DNA of 11,802 nucleotides from Thermoplasmatota archaeon (GTDB lineage: Archaea; Thermoplasmatota; E2; DHVEG-1), in assembly GCA_022866015.1 (NCBI GenBank), contig JALHTX010000177.1:1-11802 (forward strand). The letters are read 5' to 3'. The notes under the pieces were generated by a model that was not told the origin of the DNA, made no database searches, and was given only the letters and a program-made list of their open reading frames with translations. Below, one piece after another: positions 5,579-11,802 of this stretch (positions are counted from its first letter, which is position 1; every line of letters starts with the position of its first letter). Made by a program: the position numbers and the translations under genes.

Positions 5579-6082
5579 TTATTTAATAATATCAACTAAA
5601 GCAATCTTTTCAAGTATAAGACCGCAATATTTATCTTTTGAGACTGTTTTTATCTCACTTTCTTTTAAACCAAACTTTTTCAATGTATTAATATCACCCT
5701 CAAGAACTTTATCATCTCTCTTAATTGATACTTCCTGCAGTAACTCATCTATTAATTTATCAGTTATTTTATCTCCTATAAATATAAAAGCAACATCTGC
5801 TTGACCTTTTTTAATACCAATTTTTGGAATAGCAAGTTTTAATTGTCTCTCACCTGATGCATAAAGCAGGATTTCCATAGCAAGAGTGTTTGCTGTATTT
5901 GTTTTTTGTTCAAATGCTCTTTTTGCATGTTCATAAGCAGATATAATATGTTTATCTCCATATATCATCTCAGCATTAAATACTTGAATAACAATACTTT
6001 TTTTTTCACAAAAACTATTTATTTTTTCTAAAAACTTATCGATATTTGAAATCTTTCCCTTTGCACCTATTATTTTATACAT
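5579..6082 (-). CDS. cgi121: KEOPS complex subunit Cgi121
   Basis: The 167-residue protein shows the family signature in its middle: AEMIYGDKHIISAYEHAKRA followed by AMEILLYASGERQLKLAIPK and IGIKKG. Length and motif order match archaeal Cgi121. KEOPS (Kae1, Bud32, Cgi121, Pcc1) makes the t6A modification at position 37 of ANN-decoding tRNAs in the cytoplasm; Cgi121 binds Bud32 and, from published work, helps hold the tRNA 3' CCA end. The start is ATG at 6080-6082, eight bases after the hel308 stop, so the two genes are probably one transcript; no clear Shine-Dalgarno sequence is visible. The frame crosses an A9 run (coding strand, near residues 27-29) without a break. No other KEOPS gene is present in the window. 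Confidence 0.95.
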   Translation of the reverse strand: MYKIIGAKGKISNIDKFLEKINSFCEKKSIVIQVFNAEMIYGDKHIISAYEHAKRAFEQKTNTANTLAMEILLYASGERQLKLAIPKIGIKKGQADVAFIFIGDKITDKLIDELLQEVSIKRDDKVLEGDINTLKKFGLKESEIKTVSKDKYCGLILEKIALVDIIK

Positions 6083-6090
6083 ATAAATCT

Positions 6091-8268
6091 TTATTTTTTT
6101 ATAAACTCAGAAAGCTCTTTTTCTTCACCTGAATCGCTTTCTCCTATTTGACTTTTAATGCTTTTTGCGATACCATCACCAATAGTTTTTATTTGAGCCA
6201 GACGTTTTAATGGTACACCACGAAGATCATTAATTGTTTTGAAACCTTCGTTAAATAAAGTACGTGCACGAATTCGACCTATACCTTTTAAAGAAACCAG
6301 ATTGAGTAGTTCTTTTTTACATCCATATTCAACCCTCATAAGTAAATCATTTATATCTGTTACACAATCAAAATTGTACATACGAGCAAACTCACGTGTA
6401 GCATGCAGTAGCCACTGAACCTTTTCAACAATGTTATGTATATCACCAGGTCCAACATTATATTTGTTTACGATTCCATCTTCATACATTTCATTTATCC
6501 AATCCTCAACTAGAGATGCAGTCTTCAAATCACTTAAAAACCACTCGTAGTCATCACTACCTGTAAAAGGCGGGTCAAGTAAGAATTCACCACGAGAAAA
6601 CTCTGCTTTTTCTTCAACCCAGGTATCACTACTACGTAGATACAAACTTTTTACATCTGGTGTTGAACATACCGCATGTAAAAAACTAAGGCTCGAAGAT
6701 TCTCTTTTACAGGATTTTTCAAGTGCACGTTTAAGTTGCAGAGCAGAAAGAGGATCGATATACAAACTACTAGTTCTATTACCTAATAATGTAGCCATAT
6801 ACTCTTTTTCGTTAATTTGCTCAATAAAGCCGTTATTTAAAAGAAAACCTATTGCATTATCAATTTCATTTTTAAGAGTTGATATATCAGATTGATATGC
6901 ATAAAAAGTACTATCAATAAATTTGTAAATACCTTCTATATCTTTTACAAAATTTGTAGCAATTGCTGCAAGTAAATGCATACGTAACGCAGATTCATTA
7001 CCAAGTTTTGAAAAAATAGGCTCTGTTTCACCAAGTATATAATTATTAAAAATTTCTTCAAGTTGTCTTTCATTTTTTGCAATAGTTATAGCTTCACCAA
7101 ACTTATCATAACGAGGTCGACCAGCACGACCAGCCTGCTGTTTATACTCAAGAATAGGTATAGGATGCATACCAAAATTAGGGTCATAACGCCATAAATC
7201 CCTAATAATTACACGCTGCGCAGGAATATTTACTCCTGCTGCAAGAGTAGGTGTTGCGACGATACATTTTATAATCCTTTCTTTAAAACCATTTTCAACA
7301 AGTCTTCTATGTTCACTAGAAAGACCAGCATTATGAAAGGCAACACCATGCCCAAGATTTAAAAAAAGTGTTTTATCAAAACTAGTCTGTTCAGAGAGCT
7401 GTTTTTTTCTAGAGTCTAAAAGTTTTTTTAAATTTTTTTTATCTTTATCTGATAAAATCTTTTCAACCTCTAAACCAAGTTTACCTGCAAGAGATACAGT
7501 GGAACGTCTACTATTTACAAAAACCAAAACCTGACCGCCATTTGATATAGAATCTGTTACAAGTTTTTCTAAAGTTTTTTTATCAGAGTCATCAAAATCT
7601 ATAATTTTTCCATCATCAAACTTGATACTTGATTTATAACAGACTCCCTCACGAAGTTTAACAGGTCTCCAATCAGATTGAACTAGTTGTGCATCAAGCC
7701 AAATTGAAAGTTCTGTAGCGTTTTTGATAGTTGCCGAAAGTGCGATAATCTGAGTATTTGGATTAAGTGATTTAAAATGAGAGATAATTACTTCAAGAGT
7801 AGGTCCCCTATCAGGATCATTTATAAGATGAATTTCATCTACGACTAAAACCTTTATTTTATCAACCCATGAAACTCGATGACGCAATAATGAATCTGCT
7901 TTTTCTGAGGTACAAACAATTATATCAAAACGAGAGAGATGTGGATCAGAATCATCAAGGTCTCCAGTTGATATACCAACTTTAAATCCAAGTTTTTCAA
8001 AAAGTAAAAGCTCTTCATATTTTTCATGTGCAAGAGCCTTAAGTGGAACAATATATAGTGCTTTACCACCCTCATTTAAAAGTTTGTTTACTATACCAAG
8101 ATATGCTATAAGGCTTTTACCACTAGCAGTAGGAATAGAAAGAACAGTGTTTTTACCATCTAGAACAAAAGGCAAAGCTTTTTCCTGAGGAGGATACAAC
8201 TTATTTATTCCATGTTCTTTTAATATTTCGATTATTTCTTGTTTTAATGGAATATCTTCAACTTTCAT
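6091..8268 (-). CDS. hel308: Hel308-type superfamily 2 DNA helicase
   Basis: The 725-residue protein has the Ski2-like helicase motifs in order: the YPPQ region of the Q motif near residue 25, motif I PTASGKS with Lys51, motif II DEIH at 144-147, motif III SAT at 178-180, motif IV-V segments FVNSRR and ATPTLAAGVN, and motif VI QQAGRAGR at 377-384. A winged-helix and ratchet region follows. Near residues 655-710 there are helix-hairpin-helix segments (LKGIGRIRARTLF and IKTIGDGIAKSI), the domain V brake typical of Hel308. Known members are ATP-driven 3'-to-5' helicases that unwind lagging strands at stalled forks. Length is close to the family's usual 700-720. The ATG at 8266-8268 has a very short predicted leader, consistent with near-leaderless initiation. 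It is first in a two-gene unit with cgi121. Confidence 0.96.
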   Translation of the reverse strand: MKVEDIPLKQEIIEILKEHGINKLYPPQEKALPFVLDGKNTVLSIPTASGKSLIAYLGIVNKLLNEGGKALYIVPLKALAHEKYEELLLFEKLGFKVGISTGDLDDSDPHLSRFDIIVCTSEKADSLLRHRVSWVDKIKVLVVDEIHLINDPDRGPTLEVIISHFKSLNPNTQIIALSATIKNATELSIWLDAQLVQSDWRPVKLREGVCYKSSIKFDDGKIIDFDDSDKKTLEKLVTDSISNGGQVLVFVNSRRSTVSLAGKLGLEVEKILSDKDKKNLKKLLDSRKKQLSEQTSFDKTLFLNLGHGVAFHNAGLSSEHRRLVENGFKERIIKCIVATPTLAAGVNIPAQRVIIRDLWRYDPNFGMHPIPILEYKQQAGRAGRPRYDKFGEAITIAKNERQLEEIFNNYILGETEPIFSKLGNESALRMHLLAAIATNFVKDIEGIYKFIDSTFYAYQSDISTLKNEIDNAIGFLLNNGFIEQINEKEYMATLLGNRTSSLYIDPLSALQLKRALEKSCKRESSSLSFLHAVCSTPDVKSLYLRSSDTWVEEKAEFSRGEFLLDPPFTGSDDYEWFLSDLKTASLVEDWINEMYEDGIVNKYNVGPGDIHNIVEKVQWLLHATREFARMYNFDCVTDINDLLMRVEYGCKKELLNLVSLKGIGRIRARTLFNEGFKTINDLRGVPLKRLAQIKTIGDGIAKSIKSQIGESDSGEEKELSEFIKK

Positions 8269-8293
8269 TTTCTGTTTCTGTAATAAAATAAGG

Positions 8294-8310
8294 GGTTATA
8301 AAACATAACC
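8294..8310 (-). promoter_or_regulatory. hel308 promoter: TATA element inside an inverted repeat
   Basis: On the minus strand TTTTATAA (plus 8296-8303) lies about 30 bases before the hel308 ATG, placing the transcription start only a few bases ahead of it. The element is embedded in a perfect inverted repeat, GGTTAT and ATAACC separated by AAAAC. A dimeric regulator bound there would compete with TBP, so autoregulation or repression is conceivable. The palindrome could also be chance. Confidence 0.45.
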
Positions 8311-8716
8311 ACGGTCCAAAACAAAGATTATTGAAACACTATGTCTATATTTTCAGAATCTTTTAAGGTTAAGAAACATAAAGATTTGTTAAATAACTTT
8401 AAAGTAAATAAAATCATTTTTCTCATGTAAAAATCATAAACGTGCAGAGGAAAGATATCAGTTTTAATTGTTCAATTCCCGCTAAAAAATAGGTAAAATC
8501 GTACTTTAACACATCATAATCTTCTTTTTGAAAATAAAAGTATCGATAATATTTATAGGATGAGAAATTCGGGCTTTCTTGTTATTAGTAAATTTTTTAT
8601 TTTTTGTCTATTAATTTAAAATTATTTTATTGGTTAAAAATTGTTAAAAAATATTTATATATTAATTAATAAATTATGTATATTAACATAAATTATATTA
8701 ATTTAGAAATTAAATA

Positions 8717-8736
8717 TCATTGTAATTCATTGTAAT
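8717..8736 (+). repeat. Perfect tandem decamer ahead of the exporter promoter
   Basis: TCATTGTAAT is present twice without gap (8717-8726 and 8727-8736), ending seven bases before the candidate TATA element. One helical turn per copy means both would face the same side of the helix, as for cooperative binding of a regulator. The core TTGTAAT is shared with words ahead of receivers 1 and 3. Confidence 0.6.
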
Positions 8737-8743
8737 ACACCAA

Positions 8744-8751
8744 AAATATAA
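8744..8751 (+). promoter_or_regulatory. Candidate TATA element of the exporter gene
   Basis: AAATATAA is centred about 28 bases before ATG 8776, so transcription would start at or within a few bases of the start codon. The lack of a Shine-Dalgarno sequence before the ATG agrees with a leaderless or near-leaderless mRNA. The tandem decamer adjoins it upstream. Confidence 0.45.
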
Positions 8752-8775
8752 TAGCTGAAACAAAGAAAGATAGTT

Positions 8776-11700
8776 ATGTTAAAACAACTGGGGCGAATTA
8801 TAGAAAAAAGACCATGGTTCGTGGTTCTATTAGTTATCCTTGTAACTATTGGTTTTGCTATTTTTATCCCAGGTCTCAATTTTGAAACGAATTTCGAAAA
8901 TTTTACTCCTGATAATGAATTAATAAAAGCAAAAAATAGAATATCCGACTATTTTGGTACAAGTCCACAGGTCTTACTTCTCTTTGTGGAAAAACAGCAA
9001 GTAGATAGCACCATCACCCCACAAGCGTTGCGAGACCAGTACAAAATCCAAAAAGAAATTGAAAAACTTCCTGAGGTTAGTAGTACCATCTCAATTGCTA
9101 CCTTCGTAGACACTGTTTGTCAGATGGAATTTAGTAAATCTTTGGAAAACTGCACAGATAAGCAGATCGATATTGCAATTAACGATCTATTAAACGAGTC
9201 TACTCAATTGGAAACAAAAATATTAAACACTACTGATCCAAATGAACCTGTAGATTACAATTTACATCCACGTATTTCAAAAGGAAAATCAGCTGATAGT
9301 ACAGACATTAAAAATTACTACGTATCAAAAGATAATAGCACTATAACTTTTTCCATAGCGGTGTATGACCTTTCATATTTTAAATCAACTAATAAACCAC
9401 CATTATCAAAAGTTAGTACTATGGAGTGGTACATAGAATTTGAAAACTTGTTAACCCCTCCAGAATACAGTATGAAATATCAGATAGCTGCACGCATTCA
9501 ACCAGCTAATTCTGTTTGGGAAATAGGAAATGGATTTTCTGGAAATATAAAGCAGATTATCAAAAGCATTAGAAATCACACATTATCCCAATCGTATAAA
9601 AACGACGTTTATCTATGGATTGAGCCCCCAGGACAAGAAACGTTTTTCCCAATAGCTATTGACAAAGCAAACATTACATTTGATTTCAACAACAATAAAA
9701 TCAACATCGTTGTACCAAAAGATGAGCTAAGGAAATTTGGAATAGCTCCCTACTACGGCTCTTTTGAATTACCTGCTAAACTTTCCAATTTCACTGCTGG
9801 TATGAGATATTATCAGACCCCACTGCTGAATCGACCTGGCAGACGTATTGTAATAAACACGAGTTATTTATTTGATCGTATTGAGCGACTTCGGCAGAGA
9901 CCAATATTTGGTCCGTTAGTCTCGCGGATGTTACAAAAGTACGACATTAATTTGGATAACTTATCAGGTATGACTGATATGCTCCCTGATACGTTTTCGT
10001 TGAAAGATGTAGAACAAATATGGACCAATGCAGACAAAGCACCAGATACAGGTGTTTCAACCACCGTATTTCCCATGATTCCGCAGTTATTCAACGATTT
10101 ACGGGTGAACGCTCTCTCGTTCATTTCAAAAGATTATGAACAGACTAAAACTCCGAAGGCCAGCATCATTATCATTCAACTGGACAGTACAAGTGACGAA
10201 AGTACCAACAACAATATCATCAATGAAATCATAGAGTTTGACAGTAAATTTGAAACAATCACTCTACAAGTAACCGGTGAAAGTATCATTAGTGCCCAGA
10301 TCGAAGAAGTGAGCATGGAATCAATGACTATCATTGGACCCTCTATTTTTATTATGATTCTCTGCGTTCTGTTCCTCGCTTTCAGGAGACCATCCTATAT
10401 GTTTCTACCAATCATAGTTTTTGCTTTTTCGTGCATTTGGCTGTTTGGTACAATGGCCTTGCTAGGTATTTCTTTTAACATCATTTTTGTTGCATTGCTT
10501 CCCATAAATATTGGATTAGGGGTAGAATATGCGGTTAACCTTTTGTACAACTATAGAACGGAATTAAGAAAGGGGAGAACCACAGCAGAGGCAATACGAC
10601 TCTCAATTAAAGAAGTGGGAGTAGCTATTTTTCTCGCATGGTTCACGACAGCTATTGCATTCCTTTCATTTCTTACAGCAAGTATCCCCCCAATACAAAC
10701 CTTTGGGGTCTTTTTAGCTCTTGGTATAACCTATACCTTCATTATCAGCATGACGTTCCTACCCGCACTACGATATATTGTTGATAGAAAAAAGAAGAAA
10801 ATAAAAGTAAAACAAAAGAAACAGATCTTTTCGGTACGAAACCCCATGGGGCACCTTGCACAAATTCTTATTCGTCATGAGAAAAAAGTCTTTGCTGTGA
10901 CAATTCTCATTTGTATAATCATGGGTACAGGGATTTCGCAACTAAAATCAGAGTTTGACATGAATAAATTCATGCCACAAGATAATCCTGCAATCACCCT
11001 TTTAAACAAGATAAACGAAAATTTTCCCTTTTCAAGTCAGGATCAAGAATACATTCTCCTTGAGGGAAATGTTGCAACGGTACAGACATTACAAGGACTT
11101 GCGACTACTCACAAGAATATTGATGATGATCAGTATGTGACGCGAAAAACTGATGGTAGCGCAAAAACTGAAAGTATATATACCATCATCCAACAAGCAG
11201 TCGCCAATAATCAATCCCTTATTACAGCATATAATATTGATGAATCAACGAATCTGCCGAAATCTGACGAAGATGTACACGAGTTATATGATTATCTGTA
11301 TGATAGCGATGATTATGGGATGCAAGTACAGGGCATTCTCTACAAAGATCAAGACAAATATACGGCAACAATAATTAGCGTTTATACTGATGCTGGTTCA
11401 GGGTTTAACGGGGATCTCACAAAAGAATTGGAAGTACTAAATGAAGAACTAGATGATGATCTTACTAGTTATGGGGATGCATCATTTATTGTAACCGGGA
11501 ACATGCTTATCACCTTAGCCATCATTGAAAATATGATTGAAAGCCAAACTACCTCCACTGTTGTGTGTTTTATTCTTGCAGCTATCATGTTGTCTTTCAT
11601 CTATCGAAACCCGATACTAGGTCTGATTGCAATGATTCCAGTCACAATCTCCATAATCTGGGTACTTGGAACAATGTACTTTATTGGATATTCATTGAAT

Positions 11701-11802
11701 ATTCTGACAATTATGGTTACATGCATCACCATTGGTGTTGGTATCGACTACGCTTGCTACATCGTGGAGCGGTTCAGAAGAACTGCTGATCAAACAGGTA
11801 AT
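8776..11802 (+). CDS. RND/MMPL-superfamily exporter, C-terminus cut by window end
   Basis: The frame runs uninterrupted from ATG 8776 to the window edge (1,009 codons). It has the two-fold RND pattern: TM1 (about residues 15-33), a large outer loop (about 35-515), TM2-6 (about 517-670), TM7 (about 705-723), a second loop of about 200 residues, then TM8-10 up to the end. The helix-4 motif reads GLGVEYAVNLLYNYR (Glu584-Tyr585) and its counterpart in the second half GVGIDYACYIVERFR (Asp991-Tyr992); Asp-Tyr pairs at these places carry protons in MmpL3-like proteins, so one half has Glu for Asp. Such pumps use the ion gradient to export lipids, hydrophobic compounds or envelope parts; the substrate is unknown. 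Loop 1 is much longer than in compact archaeal members and contains ten N-x-S/T sequons. TM11-12 and the stop lie beyond the window. Confidence 0.93.
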   Translation, partial: MLKQLGRIIEKRPWFVVLLVILVTIGFAIFIPGLNFETNFENFTPDNELIKAKNRISDYFGTSPQVLLLFVEKQQVDSTITPQALRDQYKIQKEIEKLPEVSSTISIATFVDTVCQMEFSKSLENCTDKQIDIAINDLLNESTQLETKILNTTDPNEPVDYNLHPRISKGKSADSTDIKNYYVSKDNSTITFSIAVYDLSYFKSTNKPPLSKVSTMEWYIEFENLLTPPEYSMKYQIAARIQPANSVWEIGNGFSGNIKQIIKSIRNHTLSQSYKNDVYLWIEPPGQETFFPIAIDKANITFDFNNNKINIVVPKDELRKFGIAPYYGSFELPAKLSNFTAGMRYYQTPLLNRPGRRIVINTSYLFDRIERLRQRPIFGPLVSRMLQKYDINLDNLSGMTDMLPDTFSLKDVEQIWTNADKAPDTGVSTTVFPMIPQLFNDLRVNALSFISKDYEQTKTPKASIIIIQLDSTSDESTNNNIINEIIEFDSKFETITLQVTGESIISAQIEEVSMESMTIIGPSIFIMILCVLFLAFRRPSYMFLPIIVFAFSCIWLFGTMALLGISFNIIFVALLPINIGLGVEYAVNLLYNYRTELRKGRTTAEAIRLSIKEVGVAIFLAWFTTAIAFLSFLTASIPPIQTFGVFLALGITYTFIISMTFLPALRYIVDRKKKKIKVKQKKQIFSVRNPMGHLAQILIRHEKKVFAVTILICIIMGTGISQLKSEFDMNKFMPQDNPAITLLNKINENFPFSSQDQEYILLEGNVATVQTLQGLATTHKNIDDDQYVTRKTDGSAKTESIYTIIQQAVANNQSLITAYNIDESTNLPKSDEDVHELYDYLYDSDDYGMQVQGILYKDQDKYTATIISVYTDAGSGFNGDLTKELEVLNEELDDDLTSYGDASFIVTGNMLITLAIIENMIESQTTSTVVCFILAAIMLSFIYRNPILGLIAMIPVTISIIWVLGTMYFIGYSLNILTIMVTCITIGVGIDYACYIVERFRRTADQTGN

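Larger units (their letters stand above)
8311..8775. other. Long intergenic region, extremely A+T-rich in its second half
   Basis: No supported gene lies between the hel308 promoter and the exporter start. The stretch from about 8575 to 8716 is almost pure A/T and includes a near-palindromic ATTAATTAAT segment and two offset copies of a GTTAAAAA word (8634-8640 and 8643-8650). Such DNA would be flexible and easily melted. It may serve the exporter promoter, bind chromatin proteins, or simply be spacer. A 29-codon frame at 8341-8430 has no ribosome-binding site or recognisable product. Confidence 0.6.

Noticed and set aside
8341..8430. 29-codon frame in the intergenic region
   Set aside because: No ribosome-binding site, no promoter at the right spacing and no recognisable peptide; expected by chance in A/T-rich DNA.
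8470..8482. GTTCAATTCCCGC resembling a tRNA T-loop
   Set aside because: The flanking bases cannot form a T-stem, and no anticodon or acceptor arms can be drawn around it.
9864..10124. Minus-strand frame inside the exporter
   Set aside because: It lies within an uninterrupted 1,009-codon exporter frame and has no recognisable product.
11153..11789. Two plus-strand frames near the window end
   Set aside because: They are out-of-frame shadows of the exporter's second loop and helices 8-10.
1..11802. CRISPR array, insertion sequence or prophage genes
   Set aside because: No regularly spaced repeats, transposase or integrase motifs, or phage structural genes were seen on either strand.

Overview
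The window reads as archaeal DNA, about 11.8 kb and strongly A+T-rich. Two genes fix the domain: a Hel308-type helicase and Cgi121, a subunit of the KEOPS tRNA-modification complex, lying head to tail. TATA-like promoter elements with very short leaders, single-domain KaiC-like ATPases and a PKD-domain protein with a C-terminal membrane anchor agree. A euryarchaeal lineage such as Thermoplasmatota is plausible, but the window cannot prove it.

Layout. (1) 1-261: the 3' end of a surface protein with a PKD domain and C-terminal anchor. (2) 322-5425, all on the plus strand: a signal-transduction cluster with a frameshifted Rcp1-like response regulator, three closely related stand-alone receiver proteins (1038, 3415, 3973), a KaiC-like ATPase with an intact Walker A but no start codon in its own frame (1568-2331), a histidine kinase whose sensor part is reduced to a PAS tail in a shifted frame (2430-3351), a decayed ORF (4373-4830), and a second KaiC-like protein that has lost Walker A but kept a Walker B-like strand (4781-5425). 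(3) 5579-8268, minus strand: cgi121 and hel308, probably one operon. (4) 8269-8775: a very A+T-rich intergenic region with divergent promoters. (5) 8776-11802, plus strand: an RND/MMPL-superfamily exporter of more than 1,009 residues that runs off the window end.

How the parts may work together. The kinase, the receivers and the two KaiC-like proteins are mixed on one strand, which fits the proposal that archaeal KaiC-like ATPases act as signalling hubs together with two-component proteins. One KaiC copy looks catalytically competent and the other looks like a pseudo-ATPase.

The most striking pattern is the uneven distribution of reading-frame breaks. Five or six single-base breaks, nearly all in short A or T runs, fall in the left 5 kb. 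The right-hand genes are intact across longer homopolymers, including an A9 run in cgi121. Either the left cluster is decaying, or part of it uses frameshifting; the KaiC break sits exactly on an A AAA AAG slippery heptamer. The middle and 3' portions of two receiver genes are also almost identical at DNA level while their 5' ends have diverged, which suggests gene conversion. A GTAAT-type word pair recurs upstream of two receivers and the exporter and may be a shared operator.
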